A stretch of 64,000 bases of DNA from CAYTZH01 sp964442285 (GCA_964442285.1 CAYTZH010000020.1:1-64000), one strand, 5' to 3'; numbered from the stretch's first letter, positions 25,511-33,724 are shown. Notes: generated from the letters alone by a model not told the origin. Numbers and translations are program-made.

Positions 25511-27063
25511 AGATGCGGCCCGACCTGGACGTGGCGATCCTGGGCGGCGGGCTCGCCGGCTCCCTCCTGGCGAGACAGCTGCGCCGCCGCCTGCCCGACG
25601 CCCGCGTTGCGATCCTCGAGCGCGCCGGCGGCGCCTCCCCCAAGGTCGGCGAGTCCACGGTGGAGATCGGCAGCCACTACCTGGTCCGGCGCCAGGGGCT
25701 CTCCCGTTACCTCTACGAGCAGCACCTGCCCAAGAACGGGCTCCGCTATTTCTTCGACGGTCCCGAGCGCGACACGCCCCTGGCGGAGATGAGCGAGCTC
25801 GGCACGGTGAACCTTCCCTTCCATCCCGCGTTCCAGCTCGACCGCGAGCGGCTCGAGAACGACCTCCTCGAATTCTGCCGCCAGGACGGCGTCGACGTGC
25901 GGCTGCGCACGCGCGTGGTCGAGAGCGAGCTGCAGACCGCGCCGCGGCTCCACCGCCTCACCGCGGAGTCTCGCGCCGGCCGCGAGACCCTCTCGGCGCG
26001 CTGGGTCGTGGACGCCGGCGGGCGCGAGGGCTTCCTGGCGCGGCGGCTCGGGATCCGCGAGGCCGAGCCGGAGCACCACATGGGTGGGGTATGGGGTCGC
26101 TTCGAGGGGGTCGCGGACCTGGACGCCCTCGGCGACGAGGCCTTCCGCACTCGCGTCCGCTTCACCGCCCGCGGGCTCTCCACCGTCCACTTCCTGCAGC
26201 CGGGCTACTGGATCTGGCTGATTCCGCTGCGCGGCGGACTGACCAGCGTCGGGCTCGTGGGCACGCCCGTGAAGGACCCCCGGGTGCGCACGCCCGAGGG
26301 CCTGCGGGCGTTCCTCGACGAGCACGCCGCGGTGCGCGAGCTGCTCGCCGACGCCAAGGCCGTCGACCACGGGAGTCTGGCGCGCATCGCCTACGGCACC
26401 CGCCGCTTCTTCTCGCCCGACCGCTGGGCGCTGGTCGGCGAGGCGGCCACGGCCGCGGACCCGCTCTACAGCCCCGGCATCGACTTCATCGCCCTCGAGA
26501 ACGACTTCCTGACGGAGCTCGTGGCCCGCGACTTCGAGGGCGAGGACCCGGATGCCTTCGCGGAGCGCCTCTCCCTCTACGATCGCTTCATGGCCTTCCG
26601 ACACCAGGCCGTGATCCGGCTCTACCGCGGCCAGTACGGGATGCTGGGGAGCTTCGAGCTCATGCGGCTCAAGTGGGACTTCGACATCGCCTCGTACCAC
26701 AACCTCTGGGTCGCGCCGTACATGAGCGACGAGTATCGCGATCCCGCCTTCCTGCGCCGACAGCTCCGGCTCGAGGGGGTGGTGCTGCGGGTGCTGGACA
26801 ACTTCGCCGCCCTGTTCCGGCGGGTGGAGGAGGGGCTGCGCGCCCGCGGCGACTACTACCGCGCCAACCGCGGTGCCTTCGCCCACGGGCTCGAGCACAT
26901 CGACTTCCTGGAGCAGGTGGGCCTGCCGCGCACCCGCAAGGAGACGCTCCTGCAGGCCGAGCGCACCTTCAACCAGGTGCGCCGGGACGCCCTGGCGCTC
27001 CTGGGGGAGGAGGCGGGAGCGGACTGGTCGCTCCAGGCGTTCGCGACACGCTCCCTTGCGTGA
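25507..27063 (+). CDS. Flavin-dependent halogenase/monooxygenase-like protein 2
   Basis: A 518-residue tryptophan-halogenase-family protein. FAD motif VAILGGGLAGSLLARQLRRR; halogenase fingerprint WIWLIP at 235-240; Lys76 in HLPKNGLRYFF at the position expected for the catalytic Lys; KVGESTVEIG and ALVGEAATAADPLYSPGIDF complete the FAD site. The long C-terminal helical region (370-518) is typical of this subgroup. It is only distantly similar to the protein at 11003 and belongs to a different operon. Its role may be halogenation or hydroxylation. It starts at GTG in a GTGA overlap; an in-frame ATG lies two codons later. Confidence 0.83.
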   Translation: MKMRPDLDVAILGGGLAGSLLARQLRRRLPDARVAILERAGGASPKVGESTVEIGSHYLVRRQGLSRYLYEQHLPKNGLRYFFDGPERDTPLAEMSELGTVNLPFHPAFQLDRERLENDLLEFCRQDGVDVRLRTRVVESELQTAPRLHRLTAESRAGRETLSARWVVDAGGREGFLARRLGIREAEPEHHMGGVWGRFEGVADLDALGDEAFRTRVRFTARGLSTVHFLQPGYWIWLIPLRGGLTSVGLVGTPVKDPRVRTPEGLRAFLDEHAAVRELLADAKAVDHGSLARIAYGTRRFFSPDRWALVGEAATAADPLYSPGIDFIALENDFLTELVARDFEGEDPDAFAERLSLYDRFMAFRHQAVIRLYRGQYGMLGSFELMRLKWDFDIASYHNLWVAPYMSDEYRDPAFLRRQLRLEGVVLRVLDNFAALFRRVEEGLRARGDYYRANRGAFAHGLEHIDFLEQVGLPRTRKETLLQAERTFNQVRRDALALLGEEAGADWSLQAFATRSLA

Positions 27064-27073
27064 GCCGCCCCGG

Positions 27074-27766
27074 ATGCGTCCGCCCGCCCGGATCCTGATC
27101 CTGGCGGGCGCGTTGATGCTGCTGGCGGTGGTCTACCCGCTGGCGGTCGAGGCCGTCCTCGACCGCTGGGGCCCGCGCTGGGTGGGCGGCGCGCTGGCCC
27201 TGATCGGCGCCGTTTCGGCCGGTGCGCTCGTCCGCGCGCCGGCGCTGCCGGGCCTGCCGCCGAGCGTCCGCCTCGGGCTCCTGGCGCTTCCGCTGCTGGC
27301 CGCGCTGACCGGGGAGGCGCTCTTCCTGCGGCTCGTCCCGGTGGCGATCCAGGCGCTGCTCGTGGCCGTCTTCCTGGCCTCCCTGCGCGGTGGCGGCTCC
27401 ATCCTCCAGGACGCGGCGCGCCGCATCCATCCCTACGCGCCCGACTTCATCGCCCCGTACTGCCGCCAGGTCACCCGGATCTTCGCGGCGATCTTCGCCG
27501 TGCAGGCCCTGGCCGTGGCGGCGCTCGCCGTCGCGCCGCCCGCCTCGGGCTGGGCGCTCGCCACGGGCGTCGGCGTGTGGATCCCGATCGCGCTGGCGTC
27601 GCTCGTCGAGTGGATCGTGCGCAAGTCCTGGTTCCGCTACTACGGCGAGGGTCCCGTGGATCGCCTGCTGCGGACCTGGCTGCCACCGGAGGCTACGGCT
27701 CCGGGACGTCGCTCCCTCGAGTACGTGCGGCGCAAGCGGCGGGAGCTGGGGATGCCGCCCCCCTGA
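27074..27766 (+). CDS. COG4648-like integral membrane protein
   Basis: A 230-residue protein with about six hydrophobic segments. Conserved features are IHPYAPDFIAPYCRQVTRIFA and a C-terminal WFRYYGEGPVDRLLRTWLPP, which recall the COG4648 membrane protein that accompanies ligase and ketosynthase genes in aryl polyene clusters. Its biochemical role is unknown. ATG at 27074 lies 10 bases after the upstream stop. A 7-bp inverted repeat (27763-27769 / 27793-27799) spans this stop and that of the convergent gene. Confidence 0.7.
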   Translation: MRPPARILILAGALMLLAVVYPLAVEAVLDRWGPRWVGGALALIGAVSAGALVRAPALPGLPPSVRLGLLALPLLAALTGEALFLRLVPVAIQALLVAVFLASLRGGGSILQDAARRIHPYAPDFIAPYCRQVTRIFAAIFAVQALAVAALAVAPPASGWALATGVGVWIPIALASLVEWIVRKSWFRYYGEGPVDRLLRTWLPPEATAPGRRSLEYVRRKRRELGMPPP

Positions 27767-27795
27767 GCGGCGCGGCCGAGCGGACGCGGCGTCGC

Positions 27796-28524
27796 TCAGG
27801 CCCGTCGCCAGACGAAGCGGCCGAGGGCGAGCTCCGGCTCCTCCGCCAGCAGCCAGCGCACGAACTCCGCCGCCTCCGGCCAACGCCGGTCGGGCTTGGT
27901 CCGCGGCTCCTCGAGGCGGAGGGAGAGCGCGGGACCGTCCCCGTCGCGCGCCAGCAGCAGGGCGACGGCGTAGGCGCTCTCGGGCTCGTCCACCAGCGGC
28001 GCGAAGGTCGGTGAGAGCCGCGCGTCGCCCATCACGTAGAGGACGGGCCGGGCGGGCTCCCGCTCCAGGTGGGTCAGGGCCTCCACGTAGCCGCAGGCGA
28101 AGGTATCCGCCCGGCCGGCCAGGGAGCTCGAGGCCTGGCGGTTGCCGGCCGCGATGCAGAACAGCCCCGCCTGGGCGTTGTGGACCGTGTGGCTGAACTT
28201 CGCCGGCGAGAGCTTCTCGCCGCGCACGATCTGCTCCAGCATCCCGATCGACTCGTTCACGCTGCCGTGTCGCGAGGCGAACACGGTGCGGACCCCGCCC
28301 CGCTCCGCTTCGTCGAGGCAGTCGAAGGCGGCGGTCAGCACGATCCGGGTCAGGGGCGAGCAGCGCCGGCGCAGCATGGCGGGCAGGAAGCGCGCCTCGG
28401 GATGGCCTTCCGGGTCGAGGGGCCCGGGTGCGCGTGCCCAGGCCGCCCAGTCCTCCCGGCGCTCGTGGCCCGGTGCCCAGGCCGCCCAGCGCCGCACCCG
28501 CACGGACAGGCCGTTCGCGCTCAT
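27796..28524 (-). CDS. Ketosynthase-like protein (Ketoacyl-synt_2), probable chain-length partner
   Basis: A 242-residue protein with its start behind GGCGAGG. It covers only an N-terminal thiolase-like half: TRIVLTAAFDCLDEA, FASRHGSVNESIGMLEQIV, FSHTVHNAQAGLFCIAAGNRQASSSLAG. There is no TACSS nucleophile and no C-terminal His pair, so it cannot condense alone. In aryl polyene systems an equivalent protein pairs with a full ketosynthase as a chain-length factor. The gene lies 25 bases downstream of that ketosynthase, fitting a heterodimer. Confidence 0.82.
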   Translation of the reverse strand: MSANGLSVRVRRWAAWAPGHERREDWAAWARAPGPLDPEGHPEARFLPAMLRRRCSPLTRIVLTAAFDCLDEAERGGVRTVFASRHGSVNESIGMLEQIVRGEKLSPAKFSHTVHNAQAGLFCIAAGNRQASSSLAGRADTFACGYVEALTHLEREPARPVLYVMGDARLSPTFAPLVDEPESAYAVALLLARDGDGPALSLRLEEPRTKPDRRWPEAAEFVRWLLAEEPELALGRFVWRRA

Positions 28525-28549
28525 GTCGCCTCGCCGGACGCGGGGCTGC

Positions 28550-29758
28550 TCACGGGGCGTCGCCCAGCACGAGCACGCAGTTGTTGCCGCCGAAGCCGAA
28601 GGAGTTGGTCATCACCCGCGCCGGTCCCGAGAGCGCCACCGCCTCGCCCTTGGCGGCGAGGCGCACGTCGGGGAGCTCCGGGTCGCGCGCGCCGTCCCAC
28701 CAGTGGGGCACGAGGGGCAGCTGCCCGTCGCCCGCGTGGCGCAGGGCCAGCCAGCAGAAGCCGGCCTCCATGGCGCCGGCGGCGCCCAGCGTGTGGCCCA
28801 CCAGGGGCTTGCTGGAGCTCGCCGGAAGGGTCGTGCCGAACACCCGTTCCACCGCCCGACACTCCATGCGGTCGTTCTGGGGGGTGCCCGTGCCGTGGAG
28901 GTTCAGGTAGGCGATCTCCGAGGGCGCCACCCCCGCGTCCGCCAGGGCGGCGCGCATGGCGGCCTCCGCGCCCGCGCCGGACGGCTCCGGCGCGGACATG
29001 TGGTGGGCCTCGCTCGACTCGCCGACGCCGAGCAGCTGCACGCCGTCGGCCTCGGAGGTCACCAGGAAGACCGCTGCGCCCTCGCCGAGGGTGAGGCCCG
29101 AGCGGTTGCGGCTGCACGGGGTGGTGACGCCCTCGCACACCGCCTGGAGCGAGGAGAACCCCCCCGTCGTGAGTCCGCACAGGGTGTCGGCGGCGCCGGC
29201 GACGACCGCGTCGCAGAGCCCCAGGCGCAGCAGCGAGCGCGCCGATGCCAGGGCGCGGGCGCCCGAGGAGCAGGCGGTGGAGAGCGTATAGGCCGGGCCC
29301 GTTGTGCCCAGCCACTCGGCCACGAAGGCGGCCAGCCCGCCGAACTCGAGCTGGGCGTAGTCGAAGCGAGGGGCCAGGCCGCCGTGGCGCTGCTGGTGGC
29401 GGATGGCGTCCTCGGCGTCGCTCACGCCGGAGGTGCTGGTGCCCATCACCACCCCGACCCGGCCCGGCCCGCAGCGGTGGACCGCCTCGCGGGTCGTCGC
29501 CTCGATCTGCTCCAAGGCGGCGAGCGCCATGGCGTTGTTGCGGCACGCGTAGGGAGCCAGTGTGGCTGGCACCTCCGGCAGCGGGCTCGTGACGGCACCG
29601 ACCCGCAGCCGGCGTCCCGGCACCAGATCCTCGCGCTCGACGAGCCGCACCGGCTCGCCAGCGAGGAGCCCGGCCCATACATCCCTTTCGCCGCTGCCGA
29701 GGGCGTTCACGAGCCCCAGCGCGGCGAGGCTGCAGGAGCTGGTTCGGGGTCCGGTCAT
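28550..29758 (-). CDS. Beta-ketoacyl-ACP synthase (KAS II-like)
   Basis: A 402-residue elongating ketosynthase with an intact triad: Cys163 in STACSSGARAL, His288 in NLHGTGTPQND and His322 in VGHTLGAAGAME. GFGGNNCVLVLG closes the fold. ATG at 29758 (MTGPRTSS) was chosen; the longer frame from 29863 would overlap the divergent small gene. It is the only complete ketosynthase in this cluster, whereas described aryl polyene clusters carry at least one more plus a ketoreductase. It leads a two-gene operon with the ketosynthase-like partner. Confidence 0.92.
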   Translation of the reverse strand: MTGPRTSSCSLAALGLVNALGSGERDVWAGLLAGEPVRLVEREDLVPGRRLRVGAVTSPLPEVPATLAPYACRNNAMALAALEQIEATTREAVHRCGPGRVGVVMGTSTSGVSDAEDAIRHQQRHGGLAPRFDYAQLEFGGLAAFVAEWLGTTGPAYTLSTACSSGARALASARSLLRLGLCDAVVAGAADTLCGLTTGGFSSLQAVCEGVTTPCSRNRSGLTLGEGAAVFLVTSEADGVQLLGVGESSEAHHMSAPEPSGAGAEAAMRAALADAGVAPSEIAYLNLHGTGTPQNDRMECRAVERVFGTTLPASSSKPLVGHTLGAAGAMEAGFCWLALRHAGDGQLPLVPHWWDGARDPELPDVRLAAKGEAVALSGPARVMTNSFGFGGNNCVLVLGDAP

Positions 29759-29861
29759 GGCTCGGAGAGCATCGATGACGACGGGGGGACCCGCAACCGC
29801 GGACGGGTGGCGCCGCAACCGCGAGGCGGGGCGAACGCTAGAATCGTCGCAGGGGAGAACC

Positions 29862-30179
29862 ATGAACCGCTTCCGAACCGCGCTCCGGATCGGTCTGCTG
29901 GTCGGCGTGCTCGTCGCGGCGCCGACGCCGACCGAGGCCCAGTCCTCGTCGCAGCCCGGCTACTGCCCGAACGGGCGCTCCAAGACGGCGGCCACCTGGC
30001 TCTCGGTCGCGCATCCCGGTCTCGGGGAGTACTACCTAAAGGGCTGGGGAAGCTTCGGCCGGAACTGCCCGCAGAGGAAGTTCTGGCTCGGCTTCATCCC
30101 GATCTACGGCTGGCCGGGCTACCTGCAGATCCGCAGCGCCATCGACGCCAACCACTGCCGGACCGACGACCGGATCTAG
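29862..30179 (+). CDS. Small secreted protein of unknown function
   Basis: A 105-residue protein with a clear AGGGGAG ribosome site and a cleavable signal peptide (cleavage near TPTEAQ). The mature part, about 80 residues, has four Cys-free aromatic motifs: SVAHPGLGEYYLKGWGSF, CPQRKFWLGFIPIYGWPGYLQIRSAID. Only three Cys are present (in YCPNG, NCPQ, HCR). TAGAAT at 29839-29844 may be its -10 with a short leader. It is divergent from the ketosynthase operon and could belong to the pigment system. No function can be named. Confidence 0.75.
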   Translation: MNRFRTALRIGLLVGVLVAAPTPTEAQSSSQPGYCPNGRSKTAATWLSVAHPGLGEYYLKGWGSFGRNCPQRKFWLGFIPIYGWPGYLQIRSAIDANHCRTDDRI

Positions 30180-30204
30180 CGGCGCCGCCCGGCATCGCTC
30201 GTCG

Positions 30205-31491
30205 CTACGCGGGAGGGCCCAGCTCGAGCGGGAGCGCGGTGGGGCCACGGAGGATCGCGGAGCGCTTCCAGCCCTCCGGCTCCACGGGGCCCCGGAAGTC
30301 CGGGAAGCGGCGCAGGAGGAAGCCCAGGGCGGCCTGGGCCTCGAGGCGGGCGAGCTGCGCGCCGAGACAGAAGTGGGCGCCGTGGCCGAAGGCCAGATGT
30401 CGGTTGTCCTCGCGGGCGAGGTCGAGTCGCTCCGGATCCGCGAATCGCGTGGGGTCCCGGTTGGCGCTGCCGAGCAGCACCGCCACGAGCTGGCCCTGGC
30501 GGATGTGCCGACCCCCGATCTCCGTGTCCGCCGACGCCACCCGGTCGGTGAACTGGATCGGGCTCTCGAAGCGGAGGAACTCCTCTACGGCGGAGGGCAT
30601 CAGCCCCGGGTCGTCGACCAGGCGCTTGCGCTCGCCCGGGTGCCGCAGCAGGCACAGGACGGCGTTGCCGATCAGGTTCGTGGTGGTCTCGTGGCCCGCC
30701 GCCAGCAGCAGGGCGGCCAGCGCCAGCACCTCGGCCTCCTGCAGGTGCTCCCCGGCCTCCTCGGCGGCCACCATGGCGCTCAGCAGGTCGTCCCGGGGCG
30801 CGCGGCGGCGCTCCGCCAGGAGCTCCCGGAAGTAGCGCGCGAGCCCCGCCGAGGCCTGCTTCGGCGGCTCGAGCCCGTCGCGGCCCGACAGCGGATCCAG
30901 CAGCTCGGCCAGGGCGTCGGACCAGACGTGGAGCTGGTCCATGTCGTCCTGGGGGACGCCGAGCATCTCGCCGATCACCGTCGCCGGGAGCGGCGCGGCC
31001 AGGTCGCGGATCAGCTCGATGCGGCCCTCGCCCCGGACCGCGGCTTGCTCGAGCATCTCCTCGACCAGGGTCTCGATCCGCGGGCGCAGCGCCTCCACGC
31101 GGCGCGGCGTGAACGCCTTCGACACCAGCCGGCGCAGGCGCGTGTGTCGCTCGCCGTCGAGCATGAGCAGGTCGTGGTCGATGAAGTCGCGCAGGTCCGG
31201 GGCGTCGCGCAGGCCGCGCCGCATGGCCTTCATGGCCCCCAGGTTCTGCCGGTCGGTGCTGAACCCCTTCTCGCGCAGGACGTGCTCGGCGTCCCCGTGG
31301 CGCGCCACCACCCAGGCGCCCAGCAGCGGCGCGCGCACCACGCGGCGCTCGCGCAGGCGCGCGTAGGCGGGGTAGGGGTTGCGCCGGACCTCCGGGAGCC
31401 AGGGGTTCCAGCCCGCCAGCAGCGGCGTGGCCCGGCGCATGAGGCCCTCCCGGGCCACCAGGCGCTGGAGCAGACGGAGCATCGAGGGCAT
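30205..31491 (-). CDS. Cytochrome P450
   Basis: A 428-residue soluble bacterial-type P450. The I-helix oxygen-activation motif is AAGHETT, the K-helix ExxR is EEFLR, and the heme-binding loop is FGHGAHFCLG with Cys375. The length and lack of a membrane anchor fit class I enzymes that use ferredoxin; a ferredoxin-reductase-like gene lies at 60449, far away. ATG at 31491 follows a perfect AGGAGGT ribosome site. It is divergent from a TetR gene with a palindromic operator between, suggesting induction by the substrate or a product. Confidence 0.95.
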   Translation of the reverse strand: MPSMLRLLQRLVAREGLMRRATPLLAGWNPWLPEVRRNPYPAYARLRERRVVRAPLLGAWVVARHGDAEHVLREKGFSTDRQNLGAMKAMRRGLRDAPDLRDFIDHDLLMLDGERHTRLRRLVSKAFTPRRVEALRPRIETLVEEMLEQAAVRGEGRIELIRDLAAPLPATVIGEMLGVPQDDMDQLHVWSDALAELLDPLSGRDGLEPPKQASAGLARYFRELLAERRRAPRDDLLSAMVAAEEAGEHLQEAEVLALAALLLAAGHETTTNLIGNAVLCLLRHPGERKRLVDDPGLMPSAVEEFLRFESPIQFTDRVASADTEIGGRHIRQGQLVAVLLGSANRDPTRFADPERLDLAREDNRHLAFGHGAHFCLGAQLARLEAQAALGFLLRRFPDFRGPVEPEGWKRSAILRGPTALPLELGPPA

Positions 31492-31533
31492 GGGGACCTC
31501 CTGCGGCGCGCTCCGGCAGCCTAGGCTAGAATA

Positions 31534-31545
31534 TGAACGTGTTCA
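31534..31545. promoter_or_regulatory. Palindromic operator candidate between P450 and TetR genes
   Basis: TGAACGTGTTCA is an inverted repeat with 5-base arms and a 2-base centre in a locally AT-rich stretch. On the minus strand it overlaps the -35 of a promoter TTGAAC-17-TAGGCT reading into the P450 gene, so binding by the divergent TetR protein would block it. Both promoter and operator are predictions from position and symmetry. Confidence 0.55.
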
Positions 31546-31576
31546 ACTTTTTCGTGAATCGGTTCGGGTTTTCGGG

Positions 31577-32215
31577 GTGACTCCCGCCCGCGCGCAGACG
31601 CCCCCGCCGCCCGGGAGGCGCGCCCGGCAGAAGGCCGCCCGGGAGCAGCGGATCCTGCGGGCCGCCGAGCACCTGTTCGCGCGCCGGGGCTACGCCGGCA
31701 CCACCATGGAGGACGTGGCCCGCCGAGCGCGGCTGGCGGTGGGCACCCTCTACAACTACTTCCCGTCCAAGACCCAGATCGTGCTGGCGCTGCTCCAGCG
31801 GGAGAGCGCCGAGGCGCTGGCGGCCGGGGAGACCGTCCGCAAGACGCCGCCCGACGACCCGGTGCTCGCGGTCCAGACCCTCTTCGAGGTCTACGTCGAC
31901 CTGATCGCCCGCCAGGACCGGCAGCTCCTGCGGGAGCTCCTGCCGGCGGCCCTGGCCGAGCCGGGCCCGATCGCGCGCGCCACCTTCGAGGTGGACCTGC
32001 GGCTCATCGAGCAGCTGGCGAGCCTGGTCGCGGACCTCCAGGCCCGGGGCCAGCTGGAGGGCGGCGTGGACCCGGCGCGGGTGGCGACGACGCTCTACGC
32101 CGTCTTCGGGACCTGGCTCACTTTCTTCCTGGCCGCGCCCGACCTCCCGGCGACGCGCTTCCGCGAGGAGGTGCGGGCCGGCGTGGCCCTGGCCATGCGC
32201 GGGGTGCTCGCGTAG
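31577..32215 (+). CDS. TetR-family transcriptional regulator
   Basis: A 212-residue regulator. The N-terminal helix-turn-helix region is ILRAAEHLFARRGYAGTTMEDVARRARLAVGTLYNYFPSK; the C-terminal ligand domain is all-helical and ends MRGVLA. GTG at 31577 follows the operator region; the ribosome site is weak. Divergence from the P450 and the palindrome at 31534-31545 suggest it controls the P450 and itself. The inducer is unknown. Confidence 0.9.
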   Translation: MTPARAQTPPPPGRRARQKAAREQRILRAAEHLFARRGYAGTTMEDVARRARLAVGTLYNYFPSKTQIVLALLQRESAEALAAGETVRKTPPDDPVLAVQTLFEVYVDLIARQDRQLLRELLPAALAEPGPIARATFEVDLRLIEQLASLVADLQARGQLEGGVDPARVATTLYAVFGTWLTFFLAAPDLPATRFREEVRAGVALAMRGVLA

Positions 32216-32231
32216 CCGTCGCCGGGCCCCG

Positions 32232-32259
32232 TTGCCGAACGGGCGGGTCGGGGTAGTCT
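32232..32259 (+). promoter_or_regulatory. Predicted promoter of the SLOG-like gene
   Basis: TTGCCG (32232-32237) and TAGTCT (32254-32259) are 16 bases apart. A GC-rich potential hairpin (GGCGCC...) lies in the 30-base leader before the ribosome site GGAGGA and GTG at 32297. Confidence 0.45.
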
Positions 32260-32296
32260 GGCGCCGGCGCCCCGAGGCGCCCCCGGAGGACCCGCC

Positions 32297-32848
32297 GTGA
32301 AGCCCGAGGAGTGCATCCTGTACAGCGGCGCCGCCCAGGGCGCCGAGGCCGCCTTCGGCGCCGCCGCCGAGCGCCGCGGCATCCCGGAGGTCAACTTCAC
32401 CTTCGAGGGTCACAACGACGCCCGCCATCGGGGCATCCGGGTGCTGACTCCCGAGGAGCTCATCCAGGGCGACGTGAGCCTCTCCTACGTGAGCCGCCTC
32501 ATGGACCGGGAGTATCCGAACACCCCCCTCTTCAAGAAGGTGCTCCAGACCATCTGGCACCAGGTGAACCAGGGCCAGGAGATCTACGTGGTGGGCAAGA
32601 TCCTGGAGAACCAGACCGTGAAGGGGGGCACCGGCTGGGGCGCCGAGTTCGCCAAGCTCTGCAACAAGCCGCTGTTCGTCTTCGACCAGGAGCAGGACGG
32701 CTGGTTCCGCTGGGACGGCCTGCGCTTCCAGGCCGCCGGCGAGCCGGTGATGGCCCATCCCCACTTCTGCGGCACCGGCACCCGCTTCCTGGCCGAGAAC
32801 GGCGGCCGCGCCATCGAGGACCTCTTCGCGCGCACCTTCGGCAGCTAG
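32297..32848 (+). CDS. SLOG-like Rossmann-fold protein
   Basis: A 183-residue soluble protein with GTG start behind GGAGGA. ILYSGAAQGAEAAFGAAAERRGIPEVNFTFEGH resembles the first beta-strand and Gly loop of the SLOG/YpsA superfamily, and TVKGGTGWGAEFAKLCNKPLFVFDQEQDGWF matches the later GGTGxGxE loop that binds nucleotide-like ligands. The catalytic or ligand-binding role is unknown. It stands alone, facing the convergent SDR gene. Confidence 0.6.
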   Translation: MKPEECILYSGAAQGAEAAFGAAAERRGIPEVNFTFEGHNDARHRGIRVLTPEELIQGDVSLSYVSRLMDREYPNTPLFKKVLQTIWHQVNQGQEIYVVGKILENQTVKGGTGWGAEFAKLCNKPLFVFDQEQDGWFRWDGLRFQAAGEPVMAHPHFCGTGTRFLAENGGRAIEDLFARTFGS

Positions 32849-32862
32849 CCCGTCGAGGGGCG

Positions 32863-33705
32863 CTAGGCGTCGGAGAAGACCAGGTCGCCGCGGGGGACCA
32901 GGCCCGAGACCAGCTGCTCCGGCACGCGGCCCGCGAAGGGCCGCTCGGCCCGGGTCGCCATGATCCCCTCCCGCTCCTGCAGCCCGCGCATGCTGAGGAG
33001 CTGACCCGTGAACGACGGCGGCTGCTGCAGCACCCAGCGCATGCCCTCGGCCGCCACCTCGCAGGGCTCCCAGCCACTGCGGTCCACGCCCGGCGTGTTG
33101 GCGACGAAGCCCTCCGAGGCCACCGGCACGTCGATGCGGAACACGTTCACGGCCACGCCGTCGTCGTGGAGCGTGTTGGCCGCGTCGACGCTCATCCGCT
33201 CGAGCCCGATCTTGGAGACGCCGTAGGCCATCAGGCCCGGCGTCGGCACGAGCCCGGCCACCGACGAGACGTTCACCACGGCGCCGCCCCCGCCCGCCCG
33301 CATGGCCCGGGCCGCCTCGCGCATGGCGATCATCGGGGCGCGCAGGTTCACGGCCATCAGCAGCTCGTAGCGGCGCAGGGGAATGTCCAGGTCGCCCACG
33401 AAGGTGATGGCGGCGTTGTTCACCAGCACGTCGAGGCGGCCGAAGTGATCGACGCTGCGCTGCACCATGGCCTCCACCTGCTCCGGCTCGGCCAGGTTCG
33501 TGGGGACGGCGAGGCCGTGCCGGCCCTGCGCCTCGACCCGTTCCACCGTGTCTTCGAGCGTGCCCGGGAGCTTGAGGGGTGCCTCCCGGGTGGCCCGGGC
33601 GGCGCAGGCCACGTGGCAGCCGGCCTCGGCCAGCGCCACCGCCGTGGCTGCGCCCACGCCGCGGCTGGCGCCCGTCACCAGCGCCACCTTGTCCTGCAGG
33701 TCCAT
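32863..33705 (-). CDS. Short-chain dehydrogenase/reductase
   Basis: A 280-residue classical SDR. The cofactor loop is TGASRGVGAATAVALAEAG; LVNNAA, VNVSSVAG (catalytic Ser) and AYGVSK (catalytic Tyr-Lys) follow. The long C-terminus beyond the Rossmann fold is unlike FabG. ATG at 33705 has GGGAGA upstream. It is the last gene of a co-directional run with APH-type kinase, acyl-CoA dehydrogenase and BVMO, so it most likely serves in catabolism of a lipid, terpene or steroid-like compound rather than in pigment elongation. Confidence 0.88.
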   Translation of the reverse strand: MDLQDKVALVTGASRGVGAATAVALAEAGCHVACAARATREAPLKLPGTLEDTVERVEAQGRHGLAVPTNLAEPEQVEAMVQRSVDHFGRLDVLVNNAAITFVGDLDIPLRRYELLMAVNLRAPMIAMREAARAMRAGGGGAVVNVSSVAGLVPTPGLMAYGVSKIGLERMSVDAANTLHDDGVAVNVFRIDVPVASEGFVANTPGVDRSGWEPCEVAAEGMRWVLQQPPSFTGQLLSMRGLQEREGIMATRAERPFAGRVPEQLVSGLVPRGDLVFSDA

Positions 33706-33724
33706 CGCCGTCTCCCGCGCGCGC

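Noticed and set aside
27763..27799. Intrinsic bidirectional terminator (CTGAGCG ... CGCTCAG), and a similar pair at 38225-38260
   Set aside because: Arms are only 7 bp with loops over 20 bases and no T-run. Both pairs arise mostly from stop codons and adjacent codons, so chance is likely.
32863..33705. The SDR as the missing aryl polyene ketoreductase
   Set aside because: It ends a catabolic operon with acyl-CoA dehydrogenase and APH-type kinase, has a long non-FabG C-terminus, and is separated from the cluster by several unrelated transcription units.
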